Positions 22,196 to 33,565 of a stretch of DNA of 64,000 nucleotides are shown piece by piece (within the stretch, counting starts at the first letter, position 1; each line of letters opens with the position of its first letter). A model generated the notes under the pieces. That model had not been told where the DNA came from and did no database searches. It saw only the letters and a list, made by a program, of their open reading frames with translations. This DNA is from Clavaria fumosa (lineage: Eukaryota; Basidiomycota; Agaricomycetes; Agaricales; Clavariaceae): positions 4,010,501 to 4,074,500 of the forward strand of contig OX637795.1 in the NCBI GenBank assembly GCA_951802425.1, written 5' to 3'. A program made the translations under genes and the position numbers.

Positions 22196-22582
22196 TGTAA
22201 GACTTCCACCACATGACCCCCCCTCTTACCCTGTCACACATCACACCCCTCTTCCTTTTTCCCTTCACACCATGCAGACACCCCTCCCTCCAACTCATCA
22301 CACATCACATGCTGTCTCCCCTTCTCTCTGTCACGTATGACTCATACCAGGCCTTGCTTCCCCCACATGTACAACATGTTTTCCCCACGCCCCACTATGA
22401 CTCATCTCCTTGTACTATATAAGTAGTTGTATTTGTAACAACCTCCCTTAGGTTGTTACTCTCTATCACATTCTCCCTCTGCTCCCATTCGGCTGACTTC
22501 CACCCAAGTCCCTCGAATACCCAGGAGTCAGACTGACAGTTGTTGACAAGTAACAACCTCTCCCCCTGCCTACCTCCTTACA
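22196..22582 (+). repeat. 5' LTR of gypsy element C
   Basis: Starts TGTAAG and ends CTTACA (6-bp inverted ends), about 387 bp, preceded by ATTGG (22191-22195) as possible target site. A TATATAAG box at about 22417-22424 fits an LTR promoter. It cuts into LTR family D. The 3' partner is not in the window. Confidence 0.6.
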
Positions 22583-22661
22583 GACCTAGGCACCTCACCC
22601 CTGCCCAAGCTGAAGCAAGGCTTGCGTATCTAGAGAACACAAACTGGCATGCTTCCGGACA

Positions 22662-23156
22662 GTGTACAAATGGAGTGAAAGGCACAGAGCCCTCCAAGGA
22701 TTAGACCAAGAAACCAACTTTGAACAGCTGACCCTGCCGAATACACTGCAAGCAAGAACCTACAAGCAGTTCTTATATCTGAGACAATCCAAAGCCGCGC
22801 AAGTAGCGCCACACTACCATTTTGCCACCCGAAGAATCTGCATACTGAGAGATCCGAGCATGAACAACCCACTATCGATCACACACCTGCCTGAGTGGCG
22901 AACCTTCCGAAACTGATTACTGGCCTTGCTGACCGAAGCTGCTGCAGAAGAGGCATACCTACAGGAGACCCAGGACTTCCTAGCTGAAGAAGAGAACCTC
23001 TACAAAGAAGAGAGCAATTACCAAAGTGCCCTAGAAGAACTAGAAGAACCCACCCCTCTGTCCATTGGAACCCAAACTGATGAGACACCACTGACCCACC
23101 GAACTATCGAAGCGCAAACAGACCTTATGTTCGTGGGACTCCAGCACTGCTTTTGA
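22662..23156 (+). pseudogene. ORF upstream of gag in gypsy C
   Basis: An Arg/Gln/Glu-rich frame of about 160 codons with one stop (TGA after residue 84, about 22914-22916). The second half is strongly acidic (LAEEENLYKEE, ALEELEEPTPL). It lies between the LTR and the gag start at 23213. I do not recognise it. It may be an N-terminal gag extension or a separate small ORF. Confidence 0.4.
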
Positions 23157-23212
23157 GTAGACATTTTCCAAAGCCCCCCTCGTGTTTACCTTGAAGACCT
23201 TGACTGAACAAT

Positions 23213-25919
23213 ATGGCTGACACTGCCCCCACCCCCACTGCACCTGCAGCACTAAACTTGAAGATTGCCAATTACTCTGGAAAAAGGGAGGAATTTCAAA
23301 CCTTCCTAAGAAGCCTACGACTTGAATTCCAAATAAATGCTGTGAAGTACCTGACTGATTTCCACAAAGTAGTCTTCACCTTGAGCCACATGGTTGAAGA
23401 CTATGCTGCCGAATGGGCCAACCAGGCCACCAACATACTACTAGAAGAAGGAGGAGAGGATGTTATCTGGGCCATGTTTGAAGTGAGAATGAGAGAGGCG
23501 TTCTCTCCCATTGAAGACCAAGCGCTAGCCGTGCACGAGCTCAATGGCTTCAAGCAAGTGCAAATGGATGCTTCCCAATTTTTCCAGAGATTCGAAACAC
23601 TAATGAGCTGAGCTGGCTACGAGGAAGACACACACTGGAATGTGATACATGCCCTGTTGATGAGGGCTGTTCACCCTAAACTAATGGAGAAGATCCTCAC
23701 CTGTGCTGACCAGCCCCCCAACTACCAAGCCTTCCGCGTTCTCGCTATATGCCTGGATCGACAACACCAGCTGCACATGGTGGTGCAAAGAGAAATGCGA
23801 GCACATACAGGACCCCGACCTGCTTGGAACGCACCGAGACAGCCGGTGCCTCCGCAGAACCGTTTTTGGCACTCGCCGCAATGGCAACCACAAGTCATAT
23901 GGGAAGGGCCTGGCCAGTGGGGACCAGCACCTTGTTAGAGCCTGTCCTGTCTTGATAGTAATGCCGGAGATTGACTTGTTGGTGACCAATCCTGGAAATT
24001 TGCTAATACCAATCAACTGTTGAACACAGTCAAGAATGTTCAGTCCTGGAAGGTTGCGGAAACATCTGGGATGATGTGAGAATGGAAATGGACAAGTAGT
24101 AAGGTGGGAGACATCGCTAAGAAGGTTGCGAAGTCAATAGACAAAGTATAGAAAGGGAAAAAGACGAATTGAGAGGGAGGAGATGTTGTCGAGAAGGTTG
24201 CGGGTTGACCGACGAAATGTAAGAAAGGAGTTTGATGATGTGGAAGAAACAGATAATGCTGAGAAGGTTGTGAAGTCAACCGACGAAGCGCAAGAAGGAA
24301 AAAGACAATGTTGGAAGGGTCACGAGTGGTTGCGACAGTGTTGAGAAGTATGTCGGTGAGGGCGATGACTTTGCCAACTGACGGGTGAACCTGTGGGGTT
24401 CGAGGAGATCAGTACCAAGACGAAGGGAAGAGAATACTTAGGTGCGTGAGTTTGTACGAGTGCAGAGGATGAGGTTAGGAAGAAGCAGAGTGGTCTTGGT
24501 GTTGTTGGGTCACCAAATGAGACAAGACCTATCAATTGTGATGGTTCCAAGCTCTAAGGGCATAATAGCCTCAAGCTTAAACCAATGTGCATCAATATCA
24601 AGTCTACTGTACCATAAGTACATGCGAGACTTTATATATGTGCGTACAAGAAGTAAAACGGAAAAGGAAAAGTACAGAGGTTGCCAGGCGACGAGACTAT
24701 AGTAGTATGGGGTATGTTTAGTCATAAAGTGACTAGGCGTGTGTTCTACTAAGGTCACGAGGGGTTAGGAATGCATAAGTAAGGTCGCAAAGATGACCTG
24801 TCATGAGTTGCAACCTAGTTAAATAAGTATATATGTTGCTATAACTATGGGGGGATTCTCGGATCATAAGTAATGTAATTATAGATGACTGAGGAGAAGA
24901 AGGGACATATATTTGAAGTAATAATACAGCTGACCATTGGTGGCGCATTTGAGTGTTAAGGTCGCGAGGTCATAAGAGTGGTCATGTGAGTGATGCTAGT
25001 GACACAGGTGACACTGGTGATGCAGGTGACTTTGGGCAGGAAGTCATGTGGATAACGCATGTAACACGGGTAATGACCATAACACTGTTATTGTATTGAC
25101 GCTGGTAGTGGTAGTGCCGGAGTGCCACACAGCAAGTCATGTGCTGGTGGAAGAAGAGGCACAACGACGTGTCACACTTAGGATTGGTGGGTCCGGGTGG
25201 GGCATGCGTGTGGAATGAGATAGTGGGAGGTGTCGCGAGTATGGCATGGTGGTCGCGAGTGTCGTGTGAGTATGGGAGAGGTTGGAGAGGTTTCCAGAAG
25301 AGGACAGCGGGTTCCGAAAGCATGTGGGAGGGCTCGCGAGGTTGTAGAGGGTCGTCGGGAGGTTCAGAAGTGTTGGTAAGGTCGGTTTGGGTATGGGAAA
25401 AATGAATGGGTCCTGACACACCTATGCAGCCGCAGCAACAACCACAGCAAAGGTAACCGCAGCAACAACAGCAACCACAATGGGCACAGTGGCAGCTGCA
25501 ACAGCAACAACAACAGCAGACGCCACCTGTTGGCCAGTGGAATAGGCCAGCACTGCCTGGCACCAGACAAGGGACACCCATGGACACCAGCCGAAGCACA
25601 GGGCCCCGCCGCCCTTTGATCTGCTACAACTGCAGACAGGTCAGGCACCCTGCATGGCTGTGCCCCGAACCCCCTCAACGACGTCCCGCCTCCCGACAAC
25701 AAGCAAGGGCCGGTAGCGCATTTGAAATGCGTTCCCCCCCCGGTTACTACACGCCACCTCCATTTTCCCCCTACCCTGTGCTGGCATACCCCGCTTCACA
25801 TCCAACTTCCCTGACATCATTCAATCCCTCATACGCAAGTACAAGTGCTGCACAGAATGATTATGAAGAGATGGAGAACCGAATTGTGCAGCTACAGGAT
25901 GAGCTGCAGATTGCGAGAT
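23213..25919 (+). pseudogene. Gag of gypsy C, split by a solo LTR
   Basis: ATG at 23213. The capsid domain reads FQTFLRSLRLEFQ ... FTLSHMVEDYAAEWANQA, then a stop at about 23609 and continuation to 23932. After the solo LTR and one copy of CACCT the frame resumes at 25424 in a Gln-rich run, then the CCHC knuckle CYNCRQVRHPAWLC (about 25623-25664), a Pro/Tyr-rich linker and a short coiled coil ending at 25919. Removing the LTR and one target copy restores the frame exactly. Confidence 0.8.
23933..25418 (-). repeat. Solo LTR, gypsy family D (1486 bp)
   Basis: Plus-strand ends TGTTAG ... CTGACA, with perfect target duplication CACCT at 23928-23932 and 25419-25423. Its reverse complement matches the LTR at 19287-22195, and its left end matches the fragment at 59874-59998. 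It lies within gypsy C gag, so it inserted after gypsy C and then lost its internal region by LTR-LTR recombination. Confidence 0.9.
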
Positions 25920-25998
25920 GACTGCAAACCCTGGGCCCTGGACCCTCAACAGCTGCAATGATGAATGAGGAGCAGCAGGATTTTCATGAGGGATCTGC

Positions 25999-27759
25999 AT
26001 GAGTGCTAGTGCAGGATCCTTATATATTGTCCCCGGCCGTTGCCAACATGTAAAATCTTCTGCGAATACCATCCCATTGATTCCTTTGCTGAAAGAGGCT
26101 GAGAGGGCTAAGCACACCCTCAAGGACCTCACCCCTAAAAACCTGCCTGGATATAATGATGATGTGCATTGGGAATCTGACCCCAAAACCTCATATGGGA
26201 AAGGGGGAGAATGCCAACTTGACATACATGGATTCATCACTACCCTAGACATGAAGGAAACCTATAACGTCAACCTCCTGATTGACTCTGGTTGCACCAT
26301 GTCTGTGATGGACCTAGGGTGGGCCTTGGATAAGAAAATGAACCTCACAAAACTCGATGCCCCCATAATCTTCAAGAACATCAACAGGACTACAAATGCC
26401 TGCAGAACCTTCAGGCACTCAGTGACCTTACACCTCAACATCGGAGGCCATGTTGAGATTAAACAGTTTCTACTAGGAAGAATTAGTGGACACCCGGCGA
26501 TCCTAGGACATGACTGGCTCCGATACCACAACCCCAGAATCTGATGGTCCGAGAAGTACATCTGTTTCGACAGGTGCAACAGAAAGGACTGCCACATTGT
26601 GGACTACAGTTACGGCTTCTGGAATGCCCTCAACACAACAGCTGCTCCGGACTGGAAGACATTATACCCCCAAGTATTTGCCAGAAAAGCTACACAGAAA
26701 TTACCCAAATCCTTGCCTGGCATAGACTATGAAATCAAGTTCAAAAATGACCTGGGCTTCTTATGCTCCAAAGTGTACCTGCTCACCTGGAAAGAATAGG
26801 AAGCCCTGAAAGCCTGGCTGGAAGAAACCCTAGAAAATGGTTGCTTGAAATGGGGAGAATCGGATTATGTTAGCCCCATCTTCTTCAAGGATGAAGGTGA
26901 TAAATTACAGCCTATTATCGACTACAAATGCCTCAATTCGTACTGCATGAAGGACATCTACCTGTTGCCAAGGATCGATGAAACTGCAGTGAGCCTAAAA
27001 AAGGCCCAAGTACTCTTGAGCCTTGATGTAGAATGGGGATACTGGAACATGGCCATGGCCAAATGGGCACAAAAATATGCAGCCATCATCACGAAGTTTG
27101 GAACAGTATGGCCTACAGTCATGCAATTCAGGTTAATGAATGCCCTGTCAGTCTTCCAATGCCAAATGAACTATATTCTGCATATGCTGCTGGCCACAGG
27201 AAAAGTATTTGTGTATATTGACAACATCCTTATTGCCATGGAGACCCTTGAAGAACATCAACGCCTACTGCACAAGGTCTTCAGGGTACTCCAAGAAAAT
27301 GACCTATGTGTCCAGGAATCGAAATGCAAGCTAGAGCAAACAGAAGTTACATTCTTGGGGTTGCTAATCTCAAAAGGGAGTATCCACCACTCACCCAAAA
27401 AGTGCAAAGGCATAGCAGACTGGCCTACACCCAGGAATAAACATGAACTCCAGCGAGGAATTGGACTCCTAAACTACTTTCACCGATTCATCAAGGGATT
27501 CGCTATGGTAGCCAAACCGCTTTACGAACTACTAGCCAACAACACACCATATATCTGGACTGACCGGCAAGACCATGCCTGGAGGCGGCTGATCAATATC
27601 CTGCAGAGTGATGTAGTGCTAGTGATTCCCCAAGACGAAGGAAAATGGAAGATGGAAGTAGATGCGAGTAACTACACTACTGGAGGAGTACTATCACAAC
27701 AGCAGCCTGGTGGCATCTGGCAGCCTGTAGAATTCATTTCACCTTTTAAGCTGATCTAA
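25999..27759 (+). pseudogene. Protease and reverse transcriptase of gypsy C
   Basis: The protease motif is LLIDSGCTMSVMD (about 26280). A stop follows at 26542-26544, then another at 26797-26799, before RT (YVSPIFFKDEG ... LQPIIDYKCLN). The catalytic box is YIDN instead of YIDD (about 27218-27229), a GAC-to-AAC change in a CpG context. RNase H starts with MEVDASNYTTGG and ends abruptly after EFISPFKLI. Dead copy. Confidence 0.85.
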
Positions 27760-27772
27760 TAGGTGAATTTCA

Positions 27773-29501
27773 TGTTAGTTTTTGGGTCATCTTAGCCATG
27801 ATCTTATGTTACGTGCATGCTCGGAGGGTCAGGGTGAAGTCTGGTCAGAGTTCAGAGTTTGGGTCTGGGGTGTCTGGAACATCTGGAATCAGACTTCAGG
27901 GTTCAGGTGGGACTTTGGCAAATGTATTGAAATGATGCCCTTACTGAGTCCTGGGTGTCCCATATTTTGGAGTTACAGGATTCAGGATTTTGGGTTCAGT
28001 ATGGGGCATAATGTCTGGGATGGACTTCATCATATTCGAGGCAAGGGACAGACGGGAGGGTAGAGACGGAGTTCGGATGGAGTTCGGGTTTAACAAGTGA
28101 CTAAGTGGAGGAGACAGGCCAGGTAGGAGGAGGGATATGGAGTTCCGGAGGTCGGACGGATGGTGCAGGTTGTTGGGATGGATTCCAGGTGTCAGATGGA
28201 AGTCAGTCGGGAGTTGGTCAGGAGTTAGCGCAACTGGCATAGGAGACAGAGGGCAGGGTCAGATTAGACATGATACAAATTACAAGGTGGCAGGCAGAAA
28301 GGACAGAGGTGTGGAGATAGATGGAGGGACGGGAGATGGGGGGTCAGACGGGATTACAGGTATGGAGGTGTGGAAGTGTGGGGGAGTTCAGGGGTATATG
28401 GGAGGGTGTACGTGGGTATACAAGGGTGGTATCTGGACTGCAGAATACTCTACAAAGTAGGTAGGTATATATACTACAAGTCTGGGGCATTTCCAGCAAC
28501 CTGGATTATTGATGGTAGCTATGGAGAATGTCCCAGAGATACATTGCAGGACTTACTATGGAACAATGGAATAACAATGGGGATCAGTTTCCTGATCCTG
28601 GAGTCAGATGCTGCTACTGTCAGGATGGTAACTATGCAGCCAAGCAACTGCGTGGATTGTCTGGTTTCCACGCTTGGAGTTCATTGCTGGTGGAGTAACC
28701 ATGGATGTCAGTTCATGACCATTGGGAAGTCAGGTTCGGGAATTGGAGATTGGGATTGGAAATTGGGATTGGGATCGGGACAGCCTCTTGGGGAACTATC
28801 CCCGGATGTGGGTTTGGTGCCTGCCCCACATGTGGGGCAGGTACCCTCAGATGCTGAGGCACCAGAGCAGGAGTTCAGAGGTCCAGGTCCAGAGATTGGA
28901 GGTCGGAGGTTGGAAGTCAGGGGCCAGAGATAGTAAGTCCGGGACCGGAGATAGTGCCTCTGGTCCAGACCAGAAGGGAGCAGCATGGACGTGACAGTGC
29001 CTCGGTCCATTTTCAGGTTCCAGGTGTCTAACCAGACCAGGTCTCCTGTAGAGTACTCACGGCTCATGTCATGCCCGTGCCAACCAGACTATTCTCTGGC
29101 CTTCTCCGGCGGTCTCTGGACCTCTGATCTCAACTCTGGGCTCTCGGACTTATGTCCAGAGCACCGGACTTTACTTGCGCAACATAGTGCAGGATCAGGA
29201 AGTGTGCCTGGAGGGCCACCAACTGATGTCTGCACTAGTTGCTGTTGCCTCAGGCAACCAGGAACTGGTCCTGTCCCAGACCCATTGCCCAGACAATTGA
29301 TGGACTCCCAGAAACATACATACACTTGCCAACTTTCCCACACTCAGACCCTCAGATCACGTGATGCACCCAGGCCCCAGGTCATGTGATCTCACATGAT
29401 TACATAATCTGACCCAGCCACAGGTCATGTGACCTTCCAACAACCCTCCCCAGTTTCTCCACAACTGCTCTTTTTGGATGCTTATGTAATCGATCCTAAC
29501 A
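27773..29501 (-). mobile_element. Composite or non-autonomous LTR element with TGTTAG...CTAACA ends
   Basis: The ends are inverted 6-mers. In minus orientation the first roughly 190 bp (29501 down) match the start of the family A LTR at 59999 (TGTTAGGATCG, CTTATGTAAGC-like, GTCACATGACC and CATCACGTGAT words). The middle encodes a gypsy integrase C-terminal piece. The remainder is purine/pyrimidine-skewed with a TATATATA box near 28467. No target duplication is visible (TTTCA against ACAAT). It may be a rearranged LTR plus pol debris. Confidence 0.45.
28940..29067 (-). pseudogene. Gypsy integrase C-terminal fragment
   Basis: The minus strand encodes YSTGDLVWLDTWNLKMDR, matching the GDLVWLD..NLKTDRPSKKL segment at the end of gypsy integrases. 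The frame downstream (to 28708) is open but low-complexity. Confidence 0.55.
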
Positions 29502-29834
29502 ACAATAGGTGCAAGTGAGATATGAAAAGATTGGGGGCAAGCAGGCTCACTTTGTGATAGTATCACCACTCCTTTGGAAGTGCTCCTGCAAGGCTTGGTT
29601 GGACAAGCCTCGATGTGTGAAGTGAAGAAAGACAGCAAGTTGCTCTTCAGCTGACACATGCTTTGTATCACGAAGTCCAGCAAGCCATCCTAGCACTGCC
29701 AAGAGTCTCTGGAAGACATGTTTGTGTAGCCCTAGCTCATCATAGAATCTGCCATCATGTCCCTCCAGGATTTCAGTCACCCAGTCCTGTCTGGTGAGCT
29801 TAGATGTATGTTTCGGGGTCTTGTCGAAGCATGA
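29502..29834 (-). pseudogene. PIF/Harbinger-like gene, rest of exon 1 and start of intron
   Basis: Encodes KTPKHTSKLTRQDWV, then ELGLHKHVFQRLL, VSAEEQLAVFLHFT and LQEHFQRSGDTITK. This is the N-terminal helical domain that precedes the DDE superfamily endonuclease in fungal Harbinger-type transposases and HARBI1-like proteins. The exon ends at AAA followed by a GTGAGC donor (about 29550), and the intron is cut by the element at 29501. Its first 32 codons lie at 38288-38383; copia A (29840-38287) separates them. The catalytic DDE domain is absent. Confidence 0.6.
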
Positions 29835-29839
29835 AGCAT

Positions 29840-30176
29840 TGACGAAGTGAGTACACTTCGCCATCACACCACTACCCATTCGTCTCAGCTTGGCTCGCTA
29901 CAGAGAACGGCAGCACATGATGTGCCGCATCATTGTGCCACCCTTCCTCCTTTATTCTTCCTTCGTTTCTTATGAACAATGACCCGTAGTTTACCTGTAG
30001 TAGTACTTATACAGTTGATTCGTCCCTGTAGGAGTTCATGCATTCTCTTTCTTACTGCATGAACTCCAGGTCAGTTATTCTGTCTACTTTACAACTTATC
30101 TTACACTAATAACACGTGTTCTCTTTCTTACCGCGTGAACTCCAGCTTTGTCACTGGTGCGCCTGCACTGTTGAAA
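29840..30176 (+). repeat. 5' LTR of copia A
   Basis: Begins TGACGAAGTGAG and ends TGTTGAAA. It matches 33235-33299 joined to 38016-38287 with scattered, mostly transition, differences. Confidence 0.88.
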
Positions 30177-30190
30177 GATTATGAGACCCG
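30177..30190 (+). promoter_or_regulatory. Primer-binding site of copia A
   Basis: GATTATGAGACCCG directly follows the 5' LTR and contains the gag ATG. The same 14-mer follows the 5' LTR of copia B (37738-37751, minus). GATTATGAGAC is complementary to the anticodon arm of elongator tRNA-Met as I know it from yeast, suggesting a half-tRNA primer. Confidence 0.6.
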
Positions 30191-31047
30191 GCAACAGTCA
30201 GCTGGATTCGGCTATAATGGACACTTTTAGATTTCCAAAGTTGAACAGGCAAAACTATGCAAATTGGTCTGTACATATGCAATCTGTGCTGCAGGCCAAG
30301 TACCTATGGTTGGTCATAACTGGCATTGAGACTTGCCCTGCCAAACCAGCCGACCTGTCACCGGAAACTGCACCAACTGAGGATTATCGGACAAAGCTGC
30401 GCAAGTACCTCGACTGGGTTACTCGCGACAGTGCCGTGCAAGGCTTGATGCGCAGCGCGACTGACGAATCGCAGTGGCTGCACGTCACAAGCTGTGAAAC
30501 ATCAAAAGACATGTGGGACACATGGAGACAAGTGCACCAGACAAACCAACAGCTAATCAATGTACACTATTTCTTTGAGGAGCTGTACACACGGAAATAC
30601 GTCGACGGCACACCGATGGCTGACCACATAGCCGCTATACTCGACATCCAACATCGAATAGTCCAGGCCGGCGAAGTGCTCGACGATCTCCACATAGCCC
30701 GTGCAATGATCCTGTCATTACCGAAGACTTCATCCTGGGAAATGATCAAAATACAGTTATTTGACATTAAGGTGCTTACCTCTGACATAGTAAGCACAAA
30801 GCTCCAGACGGAGGCCAACCGACGCATGCGAGAGAAGCCTGGCGGAAGCCAAACCGCCCTTCAGGCGTCAGAGAAGGGCAGGAAGGGGAACGGACCGAAA
30901 GAAAAGCAAAACCGAGCGAAGGCCAAGCGTGGCTGCGGTCTGCAACCTGACGACGTATGCTGGAAGTGCAAAGAGACTGGTCATTGGGGGAATCAATGTC
31001 CGAACGCTGAACAAGACGATAATAAGCAGGGACACTCACATGGATGA
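30181..31047 (+). pseudogene. Gag of copia A
   Basis: 288 codons starting MRPGNSQ. The copia-type gag domain reads LNRQNYANWSVHMQSVLQAK near the N-terminus and FFEELYTRKYVDG in the middle, then comes a basic linker and the CCHC knuckle CWKCKETGHWGNQC (about 30958-30999). It ends at TGA 31045-31047, but the frame continues into pol, and CGA is the likely ancestor of this stop. Confidence 0.85.
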
Positions 31048-33168
31048 GTATCCGTGCACGCAGCGACGTGCGACCACCCGGATGGCACCACGCGAGAAGC
31101 CGGCTCCGTCTACATGGCTGCGAAACCCTCTCTTGACACTGGTGTGATCCTTGATTGTGGGGTGATGGCCCATATGTTCTGCGATAGGTCATTATTTTCA
31201 TCCTATAAGCGCATAACTGGTCACACAGTATCCATTGGAGATGCTCGCAACATACCTGTTGCGGGGTATGGATGCGTCCGCCTGTGGGTTAGACTCCCCA
31301 GCGGACACTGTACAACGACGCTGCACGGCGTCATGCATGTCCCAAAACTTGCTATGAACCTGATTAGTCTTGGTGCGCTTCAGGACGATGGAGCATCTTA
31401 CCGAAGTACGACTGGTGGACTGCTAGTATTGCTGGGAGAAGATGAGATTCTGCATGGTGAGCTGGTGAGGGGACTTTACCGCGTCGACTGCACTCGCGCC
31501 AAGGCCCCAGCCGCCTACGAGGTATCTTCTGGCGCCAGTATGCGGACCTGGCACCGACGTATGGGACATCTGCACCTCGAGGCGATATGTGAACTCGTTC
31601 GAAAGACGCTGGTAAAGGGACTTACGATTTCATCTAGCAATCACGACCGTGTGTGCGAGGGGTGCGCTCTTGGAAAGTCGCACCGCTTGCCATTCCCAAA
31701 ACGGAGCGAAACACGTTACGAGCTGATAGAACTGGTGGTCACGGACTTGACTGGACCTATGGCTGTCGAAGCCTGGACCGGGATGCACTATGCCCTCATC
31801 ACTGTCGAAGTCAGCACGAGATTCGGCATCACGCGACTTTTGAAGACCAAAGACGAGGCGCCCAGAGAGCTAAGGGACGTAATCGCAATGTTAGAGAGGC
31901 AATCTGGACAAAAATTGAAACGACTACGCACTGACAACAGCACGGAACTCGTCAACGACAAGGTAGAAGACCTCTGCCGTCGCAACGGCATCCGCCATGA
32001 GACGACCGTCCCGTACAGCCCAGAACAGAATGGTATTGTCGAAAGGTTTATCGCTACATGTTTTGAAATGGTTAGATGTATGCTACATTCAAACAGTATG
32101 GACTCACGGTACTGGGGGGAAGCACTGATGTACACTGTACACATCAGAAACCTCTCCCTGACAGCTGCTATAACCGAAAAAGTTCCCTATGAGGCATGGA
32201 CCAAACGGAAACCAGATGTTTCGCACCTATGAATCTTCAGATCGACCGCATATGTGAACATCCCGAAGAAGGTGTGAGGGGGAAAACTTGAAGTGACGGC
32301 GGTGAAGTGTTGCCTACTGGGGTGGTGGGCTGACGAGACTAAAGGATATCGTCTTGAGGATATAGAAACAAAGAAGCTAATAACTGCCAGGGATGTACAT
32401 GTTATCGAGGACGACAGGCCAACGGACATTGCCATTATCGAGAACGAAGCGGAGTGCCCGACATTGCAAACGACAACGGGGGCCTCAGCCAACGATTGCC
32501 CCACCTCCGATGTTGACCGCGCGTCATACAACGAATTCGCCGCAGGTCTCAACTACCTAGAGTGTCTTGGAGGTATCCTCTATGCTACACAGACCCACCC
32601 AGATATTCAATATGTGACAAATACCTGTGCACAGTTTGGAACAAATCCCGGTAAATTGCATCTTGTTGCCCTGAAATGCATCCTGCATTATCTTAAAGGT
32701 ACGATCGACTTCGGCCTTGTCTTGGGTGGCAAAAACAACTGTGTTGACCTTGTTGGCTGGACGGATTCTGACTGGGCCCAAGACCTCGCCGACTGACAGT
32801 CCGTCGTGGGATTTATCTTTGATGTCACTGGGGGAACAGTTTCGTGGTCTTCAAAAAAACAGCCTACTGTCACGTTGTCCACTGTGGAAGCTGAGTACAT
32901 GGCATCAGCGAACATGACTAAAGAGGCCATCTGGCTATGCTCTTTACTGTCTGATTTAGGATTCCCCCAGCCCAACGCTACCATTATCCACGCCGACAAC
33001 CAGGGCTGTATCGCACTTGTGAAGAACCCTGTGGCCCATTCGCAAGCGAAACACATCGATATCTGCCACCACTTCCTTCACAAACGGATTGCCAACAATG
33101 AGATTTCATTCAAGTATTGTCCAACGACGAGAATGATCGCGGACATCCTTACAAAACCACTCCCCTGA
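31048..33168 (+). pseudogene. Pol of copia A with reverse transcriptase core deleted
   Basis: In frame with gag. A protease-like ILDCGVMAHM (DSG to DCG), then GAG-pre-integrase (HRRMGHLH ... CEGCALGK), and integrase with VVTDLTGPM, LRTDNSTELV and EQNGIVERF. After a post-integrase linker the frame jumps near 32555-32570 straight to GGILYATQTHPDIQYV, i.e. the end of RT, so about 700 bp of RT are gone. RNase H follows (WTDSDWAQD, TVEAEYMAS, HADNQG). In-frame stops at 32230, 32275, 32794 and 33166 are all TGA and sit where Arg is expected. Confidence 0.88.
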
Positions 33169-33299
33169 GATTTGTTCAAGTGGTTTCGTACCGTGATTGG
33201 GGTCATTGAAGAGTGATGGCTTGACAAGTGGGAGTGACAAAGTGAGTACGCTTCGCCATCACACCACTACCCATTCGTCTCGGCTCGGCTCGCTACAGA

Positions 33300-33558
33300 T
33301 ATAGAGATTATGGGCGGGAGCAGCTAGGTTATAGTGAGCGTAACCTCAGTATAAGCAAGATACTGTATTGATATGGTAAAGATACCTAGGTTATAGTGAG
33401 CGTACTAAAGGCGCGTAAGTATCAATGAAGAAAGACTAGTCTAATAAAGACCACTCACACCTCAGTATAAGCAAGATACTGAGGTGCTCGTAGCGGAGCT
33501 AAGCGCGTATGTGGATAGAATTCAAAGTCCGACAAAATGTCCTACCGAATATTCAATA
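33300..33558 (-). repeat. 3' LTR of copia B (259 bp)
   Basis: In element orientation it begins TATTGAATATTCGG and ends TCTCTATA, so it has TA...TA rather than TG...CA tips. Contains two copies of GGTTATAGTGAGCG and two of CTCAGTATAAGCAAGATACT (plus strand). Confidence 0.95.
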
Positions 33559-33565
33559 CTCCCCC

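Larger units (their letters stand above)
22583..27772 (+). mobile_element. Gypsy element C, internal region, truncated in RNase H
   Basis: The order is leader, small ORF (22662-23156), gag (23213-25919, interrupted by a solo LTR at 23933-25418), protease and RT (25999-27759). Coding homology ends within RNase H at about 27750, next to the composite element at 27773. Several in-frame stops. A CAA/CAG-rich stretch (25431-25520) encodes poly-Gln in gag. Confidence 0.8.

Noticed and set aside
25431..25520. CAA/CAG microsatellite as an independent repeat locus
   Set aside because: It is in frame within gypsy C gag and encodes its poly-Gln linker.
31045..31047. Possible programmed TGA readthrough between gag and pol of copia A
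   Set aside because: The same kind of TGA occurs at four later pol positions where Arg is expected, so point decay explains it; copia B has no stop at this place.
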